Assembly: GCF_042879035.1 (NCBI RefSeq)
Contig: NZ_JBIAOU010000021.1
Span: forward strand, 1 to 64,000
From: Rhodococcus_G sp042879035
GTDB taxonomy: Bacteria > Actinomycetota > Actinomycetes > Mycobacteriales > Mycobacteriaceae
Direction of reading: 5' to 3'
Length of the DNA stretch: 64,000 nt
This document shows positions 53,469-62,894 of this stretch, in pieces (the stretch's first letter is position 1; each line of letters starts with the position of its first letter). Both the position numbers and the translations under genes were made by a program. The notes beneath the pieces are model-generated. The model had not been told where the DNA came from. It did no database searches and was given only the letters and a program-made list of their open reading frames with translations.

Positions 53469-54784
53469 CCACGTTCAAGGACTCCTCGGCCTCCACCGCG
53501 AGCAGTCGCGACGACAGGCTGTCGATCGCCGACATCCTCGGGATCGTTGTCGGCAAGAACCTTCCGGTTCGGTTCACCGCGTACGACGGCAGCTCGCTCG
53601 GTTCTCCGGACGCCGAGTTCCACATCGACCTGAAGTCGCCGCGCGGTACCACCTACCTGGTGACGGCACCCGGCGACCTCGGACTCGCCCGCGCCTACAT
53701 CTCCGGCGACCTCACGATCACCGGAGCACACCCCGGCAACCCGTACCCGGTCCTCAAGGTGCTCGGCGAGCAGCTGCACTTCAGTCGGCCGTCCGCCCGC
53801 GAATTCACCCAGATCACCCGATCACTCGGCTGGGAGGTGCTCAAACCGATCGCACCGCCGCCGCAGGAGTCGCTGCCGCGGTGGCGCCGCATCGCGGAAG
53901 GCCTGCGGCACTCCAAGACCCGCGACGCCGACGCCATCCACCACCACTACGACGTCTCGAACGCCTTCTACGAGAAGGTGCTCGGCCCGTCGATGACCTA
54001 CACCTGCGCCGCCTACGAGTCCGCGGACCAGTCGCTCGAGGACGCCCAGGAGAACAAGTACCGCCTCGTCTTCGACAAGCTGAATCTGAAGGAGGGCGAC
54101 CGGCTGCTCGACATCGGCTGCGGCTGGGGCGGAATGGTCCGCTACGCGGCCCGCCGGGGCGTCAAGGCGATCGGCGCGACCCTGTCCGCCGAGCAGGCCG
54201 AGTGGGCGCAGAAGGCGATCGCCGAGGAAGGCCTGTCCGAACTTGCCGAGGTCCGGCACTCCGACTACCGGGACATCGCGGAGACCGGGTTCGACGCGGT
54301 GTCCTCGATCGGCCTGACCGAGCACATCGGCGTCCACAACTACCCGGCGTACTTCAAGTTCATCAAGTCGAAGCTGCGCGTCGGTGGCCTGATGCTCAAC
54401 CACTGCATCACCCGCCCCGACAACAAGCACACCGCGCGGGCAGGCGGATTCATCGACCGCTACGTCTTCCCCGACGGGGAACTGACCGGCTCCGGACGCA
54501 TCATCACCGAGATCCAGGACATCGGACTCGAGGTGCGGCACGAGGAGAACCTGCGCGAGTCGTACGCACTGACCCTGGCCGGCTGGTGCAGGAACCTCGA
54601 GGCGAACTGGGACGAGTGCGTCGCCGAGGTCGGCGAGGGCACGGCCAAGGTGTGGGGCCTGTACATGGCAGGCTCGCAGCTCGGCTTCGAACGCAACGTC
54701 ATCCAGCTGCACCAGGTCCTCGCCGTCCGCCTCGGCGCCGACGGCGACGCCCAGCTCCCCCTGCGCCCCTGGTGGAAGGGCTAG
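53465..54784 (+). CDS. SAM-dependent fatty-acyl-phospholipid methyltransferase (CFA-synthase family)
   Basis: Methyltransferase of 439 residues in the cyclopropane-fatty-acid synthase family (Rv3720-like). The C-terminal 290 residues hold the SAM site LLDIGCGWGGMVRYAARRGV, the substrate motif YDVSNAFYEKVLG and LTEHIGVHNY. The N-terminal 120 residues form the membrane-targeting domain found in full-length CFA synthases. In the TmsB/BfaB pathway such an enzyme adds a methylene group at C10 of oleoyl chains; cyclopropanation is the alternative. ATG overlapping the oxidoreductase stop. Confidence 0.9.
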   Translation: MTTFKDSSASTASSRDDRLSIADILGIVVGKNLPVRFTAYDGSSLGSPDAEFHIDLKSPRGTTYLVTAPGDLGLARAYISGDLTITGAHPGNPYPVLKVLGEQLHFSRPSAREFTQITRSLGWEVLKPIAPPPQESLPRWRRIAEGLRHSKTRDADAIHHHYDVSNAFYEKVLGPSMTYTCAAYESADQSLEDAQENKYRLVFDKLNLKEGDRLLDIGCGWGGMVRYAARRGVKAIGATLSAEQAEWAQKAIAEEGLSELAEVRHSDYRDIAETGFDAVSSIGLTEHIGVHNYPAYFKFIKSKLRVGGLMLNHCITRPDNKHTARAGGFIDRYVFPDGELTGSGRIITEIQDIGLEVRHEENLRESYALTLAGWCRNLEANWDECVAEVGEGTAKVWGLYMAGSQLGFERNVIQLHQVLAVRLGADGDAQLPLRPWWKG

Positions 54785-54803
54785 ACAGCTCCGCCTCGTA
54801 CGG

Positions 54804-54852
54804 GATGAAGGTGCCCTTCGTTCGCATCACGCGAACGAAGGGCACCTTCATC
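54804..54852 (+). terminator. 22-bp perfect palindromic terminator
   Basis: Arms 54804-54825 and 54831-54852 pair perfectly around ATCAC, 20 bases after the methyltransferase stop. Related in sequence to the leuA terminator. Confidence 0.92.
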
Positions 54853-55002
54853 GTTCACAGCACGAAATGGCCGATCGGCTGTCCGATGTGCCGAATGTCC
54901 ACTTGCCCTTGAACTCGAGCCGGTCCGCACCCGCTCGGCACGCAACCGACGGTGCCCGACGTCCGGCCGGAGCCGAGCGTCGGACACCGTCGGGGTCGTG
55001 CG

Positions 55003-57150
55003 CTATGCCTCGAGCGAGGCAGGCGGGGTGAAGCGCGCGCCGTACTTGGCGGCGAGCTCCTCGGCGCGGGCGACGAAGGCCGCCTGGCCGCCCGGGTATC
55101 CGACGACGAACTGGTGCACGCCACCGGTCCAGGCCGGGAAGCCGATACCGAAGATCGAGCCGATGTTGGCGTCGGCGGTGGACTCGAGAACGCCTTCGTC
55201 GAAGCACTTCTGGGTTTCGATCGCCTCGGCGAACAGCATCCGGTCGATGAGGTCCTGCAGCGGGACGTCGAGGGTGGCGGTGGTCTTGAAGTGATCACGC
55301 ACGCCCGGCCAGATGCCGAGACGCTTGCCGTCCTCGTCGTACTCGTAGAAGCCTGCCTTCTCCAGGCGACCCGGACGCCCCTCGGCGACCATGTAGTCGA
55401 TGACGCCCTGTGCCGGGTGACGCTCGGTGCCGAGCTTGGTGTCGCCGCGCTCGGCCGCCTCCGCGGTCTCCTTCGCGATCTTCTGCATGAGCTTCATGTT
55501 CAGCTCGTCGGTCAGCTGCAGCGGCGGCGCCGGGTACCCGGCCTGCGACCCGGCCTGCTCGATGGTGGCCGGCTCGATGCCCTCGCCGAGCATCGCGATG
55601 GCCTCGTTGACGAACGTGCCGATGACGCGGGAGGTGAAGAAGCCGCGGCTGTCGTTGACGACGATCGGGGTCTTCTTGATCGCGAGGGTGTAGTCGAACA
55701 CCCGGGCCAGCGCCTCGTCGGAGGTCTTCTCGCCCTTGATGATCTCGACCAGCGGCATCTTGTCGACCGGGGAGAAGAAGTGGATGCCGATGAAGTCCTC
55801 CTGGCGCTTCACGCCGGTCGCGAGACCGGTGATCGGCAGCGTGGAGGTGTTCGAGCCGAGCAGCGCGTCGGGCTCGACGATGTCCTCGATCTCCTGGAAC
55901 ACCTTGTGCTTGAGTTCGGTGTTCTCGAAGACGGCCTCGATGACGAAGTCGACGCCCTTCAGATCGGCGGCGTCCGCGGATGGGACGATCCGGTCGAGCA
56001 GCGCCTTCGACTTCTCCTCGGTGGTCTTGCCGCGGGAGAGGGCCTTGGCCTCGATCTTCTCCGAATAGCCCTTACCGCGTTCGGCGGCCTCGAGGCTGAC
56101 GTCCTTGAGGACGACCTCGTAGCCGGCCTTCGCCGACACGTAGGCGATGCCCGCGCCCATCATGCCCGCGCCGAGGACACCGATCTTCTTGATGTCCTTC
56201 TTCGGAACGTCCTTCGGACGCGAACCGCCGCCGTTGATGGTCTGCAGGTCGAAGAAGAACGCCTGGATCATGTTCTTCGCGACCGGCCCGGTCAGCAGGT
56301 GCACGAAGTACCGCGACTCGATCAGGGACGCGTTGTCGATGTCGACCTGCGCGCCCTCGATCGCTGCGGCCAGAATCGCCCGCGGCGCAGGCATGTTCGC
56401 GCCCTTGAGCTGTTTGCGCAGGTTTGCCGGGATGGCCGGCAGGTTCGCCGCGAACGCCGGCGACGACGGGCTGCCACCCGGGATCTTGAAGCCCTTCCTG
56501 TCCCACGGCTGCACGCCGCCCTCGGGGTTGGCTTTGATCCACGCCTTGGCGGCGGGAACGAGCTCCTCGATCGACGGCACGACCTCGTCGATCAGGCCGA
56601 CCTCCTTGGCCTTGGCCGGGTTGTGGCGCTGCCCCTGGAGCAGCACCTGCAGCAGCGCGTTCTGGATGCCGAGCATCCGCACCGTGCGGATGACGCCGCC
56701 GCCGCCGGGCAGCAGACCGAGGGTGGCCTCGGGGCAACCGATCTGCACGCCGCGAACGTCGGCGGCGATGCGGTGGTGGGTCGCCAGCGCGATCTCGAGG
56801 CCGCCACCGAGGGCGGCGCCGTTGATCGCCGCGACGACCGGCCTGCCGAGGGTTTCGAGACGCCGCAGGCCGGCCTTGACCGCGAGGGTGCGTTCGTAAA
56901 TGCCGAGGCCGTCCTCGGGACTGGTGTTGATCATGCTCTTGAGGTCTCCGCCGGCGAAGAAGGTCTTCTTCGCCGAGGTGAGCACGACACCGGTGATGTC
57001 GTCCTTCTCCGCCTCGAGTCGGTCGATCGTAGCGGAGAACGACGCCTTGTACAGCTCGTTCATGGTGTTGGCGCCCTGGTTCGGATCGTCCATCGTCAGG
57101 GTGACGATGCCGTCCGCGTCCTTGTCCCAACCGATCATGTTGTCAGTCAC
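55003..57150 (-). CDS. fadB: Fatty-acid oxidation complex alpha subunit (enoyl-CoA hydratase/3-hydroxyacyl-CoA dehydrogenase)
   Basis: Bifunctional beta-oxidation enzyme of 715 residues. The N-terminal hydratase domain shows TFFAGGDLKSM and AALGGGLEIALATHHRI (oxyanion/catalytic Glu region) and EATLGLLPGGGG. The dehydrogenase starts near residue 330 with IGVLGAGMMGAGIAYVSA (NAD site) and contains IHFFSPVDKMPLVEI. Closely resembles mycobacterial FadB (Rv0860). GTG at 57150 chosen with GGAG upstream; an ATG four codons later is an alternative. Forty bases after fadA. Confidence 0.95.
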   Translation of the reverse strand: MTDNMIGWDKDADGIVTLTMDDPNQGANTMNELYKASFSATIDRLEAEKDDITGVVLTSAKKTFFAGGDLKSMINTSPEDGLGIYERTLAVKAGLRRLETLGRPVVAAINGAALGGGLEIALATHHRIAADVRGVQIGCPEATLGLLPGGGGVIRTVRMLGIQNALLQVLLQGQRHNPAKAKEVGLIDEVVPSIEELVPAAKAWIKANPEGGVQPWDRKGFKIPGGSPSSPAFAANLPAIPANLRKQLKGANMPAPRAILAAAIEGAQVDIDNASLIESRYFVHLLTGPVAKNMIQAFFFDLQTINGGGSRPKDVPKKDIKKIGVLGAGMMGAGIAYVSAKAGYEVVLKDVSLEAAERGKGYSEKIEAKALSRGKTTEEKSKALLDRIVPSADAADLKGVDFVIEAVFENTELKHKVFQEIEDIVEPDALLGSNTSTLPITGLATGVKRQEDFIGIHFFSPVDKMPLVEIIKGEKTSDEALARVFDYTLAIKKTPIVVNDSRGFFTSRVIGTFVNEAIAMLGEGIEPATIEQAGSQAGYPAPPLQLTDELNMKLMQKIAKETAEAAERGDTKLGTERHPAQGVIDYMVAEGRPGRLEKAGFYEYDEDGKRLGIWPGVRDHFKTTATLDVPLQDLIDRMLFAEAIETQKCFDEGVLESTADANIGSIFGIGFPAWTGGVHQFVVGYPGGQAAFVARAEELAAKYGARFTPPASLEA

Positions 57151-57189
57151 TGCTCTGGTTCTCCTGTGAATCCGTGTTGGGGGACGCGT

Positions 57190-58404
57190 TCAGACGCGCT
57201 CGATGATGGTGGCCACGCCCATGCCGCCGCCGACGCACAGCGTCAGCAGGGCATAGCGGCCGCCGCGACGCTCGAGCTCGTCGATCATGGTGCCGGTGAT
57301 CATCGCGCCCGTGGCGCCGAGCGGGTGGCCCATCGCGATCGCGCCGCCGTTGACGTTGAGCTTCTCGTCCGGGATGTTCAGATCCTTCTGGAACTTCAGC
57401 ACGACCGACGCGAACGCCTCGTTGATCTCGAACAGGTCGATGTCGTCGAGGGTCAGTCCCGCCTTCGCGAGCACCTTCCTCGTCGCCGGCGTCGGGCCGG
57501 TGAGCATGATGGTGGAGTCGGCGCCACTGGTGGCGGTCGCGACGACGCGCGCACGCGGCGTCAGGCCCGAGGCCTTGCCCGCCTCCTCGTTGCCGATGAG
57601 CAGCAGCGCCGCACCGTCGACGATGCCCGAGCTGTTGCCGCCGTGATGGACGTGGTTGATCTTCTCCACGAAGTGGAACTTCTGCAGCGCGACCGCGTCG
57701 AAACCGCCCATCTCGCCGAGCACCGAGAACGACGGCTGCAGCTTCGCGAGATCCTCCACCGTGGTGCCGGGACGACGGTGCTCGTCGTGATCGAGAATCG
57801 TGATGCCGTTGATGTCCTTGACCGGAACGACCGACTTCGCGAAGTAGCCGCCGTCCCACGCCTTGGCGGCGAGCTCCTGCGACCGCACCGCGTACTCGTC
57901 GACGTCCTCGCGGCTGAAGCCCTCGATGGTCGCGATCAGGTCCGCGCTGACACCCTGCGGCACGAAGTAGGTGTCGAAGTTGGTGACGGGATCGAGCGCC
58001 CATGCGCCGCCGTCACTGCCCATCGGCACCCGGGACATCGACTCGACGCCACCGGCGAGGACCAGGCTCTCGAACCCGGAACGCACCTTCTGCGCGGCGG
58101 TGTTCACGGCCTCGAGGCCGGACGCGCAGAAACGGTTGAGCTGGACACCGCCGACCGTGTCGGGCAGGTTCGCGGCGGTGACCACGGCACGCGCGATGTC
58201 CGCACCCTGATCCGCAACGGGACTGACGACGCCGAGAACCAGGTCGTCGATGCGGTCCTCGTCCAGGTCGGGGAAACGGGTGCGCAGCTCGTCGACCAGA
58301 CCGGTGACGAGGTCGATCGGCTTCACCGAGTGCAGCGAACCGTTCTTCTTACCCTTGCCGCGTGGCGTTCGGATGGCTTCATAGATGAAGGCCTCTGTGG
58401 TCAC
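57190..58404 (-). CDS. fadA: Acetyl-CoA C-acyltransferase (thiolase)
   Basis: Thiolase of 404 residues, last step of beta-oxidation, forming the trifunctional complex with FadB. The nucleophilic cysteine is in NRFCASGLEAV, catalytic His in GAIAMGHPLGATGA, and second Cys in LTLCVGGGMG. GTG at 58404 has AGGAAGGA upstream; the longer reading to 58536 is unsupported. First of the fadA-fadB operon, equivalent to Rv0859-Rv0860, and therefore not part of the Rv37xx synteny block. Confidence 0.95.
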   Translation of the reverse strand: MTTEAFIYEAIRTPRGKGKKNGSLHSVKPIDLVTGLVDELRTRFPDLDEDRIDDLVLGVVSPVADQGADIARAVVTAANLPDTVGGVQLNRFCASGLEAVNTAAQKVRSGFESLVLAGGVESMSRVPMGSDGGAWALDPVTNFDTYFVPQGVSADLIATIEGFSREDVDEYAVRSQELAAKAWDGGYFAKSVVPVKDINGITILDHDEHRRPGTTVEDLAKLQPSFSVLGEMGGFDAVALQKFHFVEKINHVHHGGNSSGIVDGAALLLIGNEEAGKASGLTPRARVVATATSGADSTIMLTGPTPATRKVLAKAGLTLDDIDLFEINEAFASVVLKFQKDLNIPDEKLNVNGGAIAMGHPLGATGAMITGTMIDELERRGGRYALLTLCVGGGMGVATIIERV

Positions 58405-58571
58405 GGTGTTCCTTCCTGTGCACGGCTGCGCCGCGTGCGAGCGGTTCTTACGGATCCAGTGTGCGTGCCGGGTCCCGCGCTGTGCGGCAACTCGCGGCAG
58501 ACACCCCGACGACCGCAATGGTAGAACCAGTTCCAAAACTCGGTCCAGGACCGAACCGAGCGAGGTCCGTG

Positions 58572-58621
58572 ACCGTGACGATCAGCCGAGACCCCGAGCA
58601 CCGTGACGATCAGCCGAGACC
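58572..58621. repeat. 28-bp tandem duplication at the 3' end of the response regulator
   Basis: A 22-base unit occurs at 58572-58593 and again at 58600-58621 with a period of 28 bases. The second copy contains the regulator's stop codon and last codons. Confidence 0.85.
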
Positions 58622-59248
58622 GGCGTCCCGTGCCCGCACGATCGCCGCCGCCCGGTCGGGGACGCCGAGCTTGGTCAGGATGTTCGAGGTGTGGTTGCGC
58701 ACCGTCTTCGGGCTGAGCACCAGCCGCCGCGAGATGGTCGCCGTGTCGTGCCCCGCGGCGACCAGGTCGAGGATCTCCCGTTCCCGGTCCGTCAGTTCGG
58801 GAAACACCGTGGGCCCGAGCCCCCGTGAGGCCGCCATGAATCCCATCGCCCGTTCCGCCACCGCCGCACCGAGGAACAGGTCGCCGTGCGCGACCGCCCG
58901 CAGCGCCCGCTCCACCTCGTCGGGTCCGGCACCCTTGACGAGATAACCGCGGGCGCCCGCTCGCACCGACGCGACGAGCGCGTCGTCGTCCTCGTGCATC
59001 GTCACCATCAGCACCCGCACCGCGGGGAGGCGCGCCAGCAGGTCCCGCGTCGCCTCCACCCCGGACCCGTCGCCGAGCTCGATGTCCATCATCACCACGT
59101 CGACATCGCCGGTGACCACGGTGGTCGCCTCGGCCGCCGAGCTGGCCTCGGCGACCACCTCGATCCCGTCGAGCGTGGACAACAGGGCGATCATCCCGAG
59201 ACGGAACACGGGATGATCGTCGACAACGGCGACACGGATGGCAGTCAT
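58610..59248 (-). CDS. NarL/LuxR-family response regulator
   Basis: Two-component regulator of 212 residues. The receiver domain has the acidic pair VVDDHP and phospho-acceptor Asp55 (MMDIELGDG), with a later VKGAGPD lysine. The C-terminal LuxR-type HTH is LTDREREILDLVAAGHDTAT. The ATG start overlaps the histidine kinase stop by four bases. Downstream on the same strand, after about 200 bases, is fadA, a possible target by position only. Confidence 0.93.
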   Translation of the reverse strand: MTAIRVAVVDDHPVFRLGMIALLSTLDGIEVVAEASSAAEATTVVTGDVDVVMMDIELGDGSGVEATRDLLARLPAVRVLMVTMHEDDDALVASVRAGARGYLVKGAGPDEVERALRAVAHGDLFLGAAVAERAMGFMAASRGLGPTVFPELTDREREILDLVAAGHDTATISRRLVLSPKTVRNHTSNILTKLGVPDRAAAIVRARDAGLG

Positions 59249-61239
59249 GGTGCGCTCAACGGTAGCCGGGCGGTGACCCGCGTTCCTCCCGGCGGCGGCG
59301 AGTCGATCACCAGGGTGCCGCCGACCGCGTCCGCACGTTCGCGCATCGAGCGGGTGCCCACGCCACCGACGCGACCCGGGTCGATGCCCGAGCCGGTGTC
59401 GAGCACGACGACCGTCAACTCGGCGGCCCCCGACGCCGCCGGCCGGTCGTGGGCGGAATCCGGTGCGGCGCAGACGACCTCGACCCGGCAGCCGTCGGCC
59501 CCGCTGTGCCGGCGGGCGTTGGAGACCGCCTCGACGGCGATGCCGTAGGCGGCAGCGCTCGCGGTGGCGTCCAGCGTCGAGGGAACCTGCGCGTGCACGT
59601 CGAGGGTGAAACCGGCGCGGGCGTGCTGCGCCGCCAGGTCGTGCAGGGCGGCCGCGAGGCCGAGTTCGTCGAGGATCGGCGGGAACAGGGTGCGGGACAG
59701 CGACCGGACTCCGTCGATCTGGTGGTCGAGCTGCTGCTGCAGCGAATCGAGCAGTCGCGCCGCGGCGTCGGGATCGACGGCGAGCAGGTTCCGCACCCCC
59801 TGCAGCCCGAGCCGGATACCGGCGAGCGAGGGTCCCAGGCCGTCGTGCAGCTCGCGTCGGATGACCCGACGCTCCTCGAGCCGGACCGTGGACAGGCGTT
59901 CGCGTGCGGCGTCGAGATCCCGCGACGCCTGCACGAGCACGAGTCCGGTCGCGACGACCGATCCCAGTTCCGACAACGACTTCCGGGCCCGCATGTCCAG
60001 GGATTCACCGGGCGGCGCGGTCGCGGCGAGTCGGCCGACCTGCGCGCCACGATGGACCAGTTCGACCACCGACTCCTCCACTATCGGATCCCCGTACCGG
60101 ACAACGGGTTCCGGTTCCCCGACGCGCCACACCGCCACCGACTCGAGGCGCAACGCGACCGCCACCCCGGTCGCCAGCTCGGCCAGCAACTCGTCCGGTG
60201 CCTGCGCCGACGCGAATCGGTTGCCGAGGTCGCGGAACGCGCGGGCCGGATCGGCACCCGCGCCGTACACCAGGTCCCGCACGCGACGCTGCAGCCACGA
60301 CCGGACCGGCATCACCGCGACGGCCACGGTGCCCGCGGCGACCGCCTGCGCGACAACGGAATCCGATGTCGGAAGCAGGCTCGTCAACGACGTCGCGACC
60401 AGGACGTAGAGGGCGATCAGCCCGACGGTCAGGGTACCGGCCAGCACCGCACGGCTGACGGCGAGATCGATTCCCCACATCCGTTGCCGCAGCACCGAAA
60501 CCAGCATCGCGGCCGGATAGAAGGCCTGGACCGCGAGGTGGACGAGCGGGTTGATCATCCACAGCCACGGCCACGACGCGGGCAGCGCCAGCGGTACGAA
60601 CGACAGCGCCATCAGGGCAGTTCCGACCGCCAGCCAGCCCAGTCCCACCCGCTCGTCGACCGGCCCGGTGCGGTGCCGCCGCCAGACGTCGGCGGCGGTG
60701 ATCAAGCCCATGCCCGCGACGGGGGCGACCAGCCAGACCGTGGCGGTGTCGGTCCAGGTGCGGGCGACGAAGAACCAGACCGTGGCCGCGACCCCCGCAG
60801 CCAGGCCGAGTCGGGCGACGGCGTCGAGCCGCTGATCGCGAATCAGCCACGGCACCACCAGGAACAGCGCGAGGGTGCCCGGGATCCACGCGGTGTTCTG
60901 CAGTGGCTCGATCACCGCGACCGCGGGCAGTCCCGGGCGCAGCACCGCCAGTTGGGTGTAGGCGTAGCTGAACGCGGCGAGACCGATCCCGATCGCACCG
61001 ACCCCGAGGATGATCGGGACGGGGTGCACGCGCCGCGCCAGGACGACACCCGCGACGGTGCCGTACACCGCGGACCCGACGACGTCGACGAGGAAGAACA
61101 GCTGGTTCGCGTCGAGCGGCGGGTCGGCGGCGAGGAACAGCACCACCGACAGAACCGACAGCAGCCAGGCGGTGACGGCGAGCGCCGCGGCGGGCACCGG
61201 CGCGCCGGTCCCCACCGACCCCTCGAGTCGCTCCCTCAC
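59245..61239 (-). CDS. Membrane sensor histidine kinase (HisKA_3 type)
   Basis: Sensor kinase of 664 residues. The first 300 residues carry about ten membrane helices, then a GAF-like segment (about 330-425), a dimerisation helix with the phospho-acceptor His in RRELHDGLGPSLAG, and an ATP-binding domain (EAVSNARRHSGA; DTGSGID; GTRSMRERADAVGG). This LiaS/NarX-like arrangement pairs with LuxR-type regulators, encoded here by the overlapping downstream gene. GTG at 61239 with GGAG upstream. The signal is unknown. Confidence 0.93.
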   Translation of the reverse strand: MRERLEGSVGTGAPVPAAALAVTAWLLSVLSVVLFLAADPPLDANQLFFLVDVVGSAVYGTVAGVVLARRVHPVPIILGVGAIGIGLAAFSYAYTQLAVLRPGLPAVAVIEPLQNTAWIPGTLALFLVVPWLIRDQRLDAVARLGLAAGVAATVWFFVARTWTDTATVWLVAPVAGMGLITAADVWRRHRTGPVDERVGLGWLAVGTALMALSFVPLALPASWPWLWMINPLVHLAVQAFYPAAMLVSVLRQRMWGIDLAVSRAVLAGTLTVGLIALYVLVATSLTSLLPTSDSVVAQAVAAGTVAVAVMPVRSWLQRRVRDLVYGAGADPARAFRDLGNRFASAQAPDELLAELATGVAVALRLESVAVWRVGEPEPVVRYGDPIVEESVVELVHRGAQVGRLAATAPPGESLDMRARKSLSELGSVVATGLVLVQASRDLDAARERLSTVRLEERRVIRRELHDGLGPSLAGIRLGLQGVRNLLAVDPDAAARLLDSLQQQLDHQIDGVRSLSRTLFPPILDELGLAAALHDLAAQHARAGFTLDVHAQVPSTLDATASAAAYGIAVEAVSNARRHSGADGCRVEVVCAAPDSAHDRPAASGAAELTVVVLDTGSGIDPGRVGGVGTRSMRERADAVGGTLVIDSPPPGGTRVTARLPLSAP

Positions 61240-61331
61240 CCGTCACTCCTCTCCTGCGGCTGCGCCGCCTGTGCGCGAGTTGGGTGGACCAGCTACCCCA
61301 CTCGCGCACAGGGCCGAAGGCCAATTGTCGG

Positions 61332-62030
61332 TCAGGACCGGGCCCGACGCCCCGCGAACCACAGGCCGACCGCGCAGACCAGCACCCAGACGGGACCGGT
61401 GAATCCGGCCATGTACTGCAGTGGGGAGACCCCGAACAGGGCGGTCAGACCGCCGAGGACCAGGCTCGCCCAGCCGAGCCAGCGCGGCGTCGCACCGTGG
61501 CGCAGGGACGCGATCGCGACCGCGAGAGCCGACACGCCGGCCGCCGCCCACAGCCACGGGATGGTACCGAGCCAGTGCGCACCGACGACCGCGAATTCCG
61601 GAACCAGGTCGGTGCCCTCGGACAGCCCGAACACCAACTCGGTGGTCAGGCCGGTGCCGATCAGGCAGATCGTCGACGTCACGATCAGGCCGCCCGCCGC
61701 GATCGGGCCGAGCAGGCTGCCCGGTTCGAGCCGCGACGTCAGGTGCCGGGCCAGCCCGGCCGCGAACACCAGCAGCGCCAGCGCCGCAACGGCGAAGCCG
61801 ACGTGTTCGACCACGACCGCCGGGCGCTGCTCGGCGAGCCGCGCCGCGATGGCGACGGGGTTGCCCGCGAGCGACTCGTCGTAGACGGCCGTGACGCCGC
61901 CGCTGGCCTGGATGCCGACGATGCCGGCCAGCCCGGCGACGACTCCGGCCACAGTCCAACCCACCGCGCGCCGCGCGGCGCCCTCCACCGATTCGGCGGT
62001 CCCCGCCGCCGTGGAACTGCTGATGCTCAT
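61332..62030 (-). CDS. Integral membrane protein of unknown function
   Basis: Protein of 232 residues with about six membrane helices and no recognised domain. Segments: VGWTVAGVVAGLAGIVGI, VGFAVAALALLVFAAGLA, LLGPIAAGGLIVTSTICLI and WASLVLGGLTALFGV. The overall look resembles DUF4386/DUF998-type membrane proteins, but this is not certain. ATG at 62030 has AAGGAG eight bases upstream. It precedes the sensor kinase on the same strand with a 92-base gap. Confidence 0.75.
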   Translation of the reverse strand: MSISSSTAAGTAESVEGAARRAVGWTVAGVVAGLAGIVGIQASGGVTAVYDESLAGNPVAIAARLAEQRPAVVVEHVGFAVAALALLVFAAGLARHLTSRLEPGSLLGPIAAGGLIVTSTICLIGTGLTTELVFGLSEGTDLVPEFAVVGAHWLGTIPWLWAAAGVSALAVAIASLRHGATPRWLGWASLVLGGLTALFGVSPLQYMAGFTGPVWVLVCAVGLWFAGRRARS

Positions 62031-62157
62031 CTGCGGTCTCCTTCACTGCCCGCCGGAAGCGGATCGACTGCAGATCAGGATGAGGCGCCCGATGTCCCGG
62101 TCACCAGGGTCCGAAGACCCGGACGACCGGGACGGTGTCAGGGACGAGGGGAAACGG

Positions 62158-62634
62158 TCAGGACAGCGCGACGGCCGGTTCGAGCGCGAACTCGCACCAG
62201 CACTCGATCTGGTCGCTGCTCCCGCGCCGGACGGCGAGCGGGGCGCGGCCGGGCCTGCTGATCGGCGGTGAGATGGCGGGCAGTCCGGGGAGCGGCACGA
62301 GGCGTACCACGAGCGGGACGTAACCCTTGGCCCGCACGACGACGCGGAGGTGCTCCTCGGGGTCGCCGGCGAGGATGTCGAACTCACCGCGCTCGCAGGT
62401 GGCGGTGGATCCGGCCGGGTCGGCCACGAGGCCGGCGTCCGCGCCGGGATGGTCGGCGGGCTGCCACCAGTCGAGGGTGGCGGCGGGGATCGGCTTGCCG
62501 GTTCGGGACCGGACGATGCCGAGCATCCGGAGCGAGCCGCCACCGTCGGGTTCGAGGGGCGGCACCAGGGTGAGCCTCGCCGGGCCCGGGACGATGTCGC
62601 CCGAACACGACGATTCGAGCGGCTGCAACTGCAT
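62158..62634 (-). CDS. Intradiol-dioxygenase-like protein lacking the full metal site
   Basis: Protein of 158 residues resembling the beta-sandwich core of intradiol ring-cleavage dioxygenases: GIVRSRTGKPIPAATLDWWQ corresponds to their opening strand, and EEHLRVVVRAKGYVPLVVRL to the HxH strand. The second iron-ligand His is arginine (HLR), and no YHxR-type tyrosine is seen, so ordinary catechol cleavage is unlikely. ATG at 62634 has GAGGAGGT seven bases upstream. Divergent from the AraC regulator; a binding or structural role is possible. Confidence 0.6.
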   Translation of the reverse strand: MQLQPLESSCSGDIVPGPARLTLVPPLEPDGGGSLRMLGIVRSRTGKPIPAATLDWWQPADHPGADAGLVADPAGSTATCERGEFDILAGDPEEHLRVVVRAKGYVPLVVRLVPLPGLPAISPPISRPGRAPLAVRRGSSDQIECWCEFALEPAVALS

Positions 62635-62894
62635 GTCACGACCTCCTCGTCGCCGTCGTCCCCACCGGGCCCGGCGGAGTCGGCAGCCGACGCTACCGGC
62701 GGGCAAGAAGGGCCGCGATCCGCCGAGCGCGACGCCGATACAGATTGCGCACCGCAAAGGTTTTCCAAAGGTTCACACAACAACCGACAATTGTTCAACC
62801 GGACGGTGGATACGGGGCGACGACCGGTGTTGAATTGGCTGGCGGCCACCTCGCGAGGTCCGGGCCGGTCATGAGAATGGGAGGTGACGGGGTC

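Noticed and set aside
54952..58524. Plus-strand frame of about 1190 codons opposite fadA-fadB
   Set aside because: The two minus-strand enzymes have full catalytic motifs; the opposite frame is compositional only.
59449..61884. Plus-strand frame opposite the sensor kinase
   Set aside because: Arg/Gly/Gln-rich shadow of a gene with clear HisKA and ATPase motifs.
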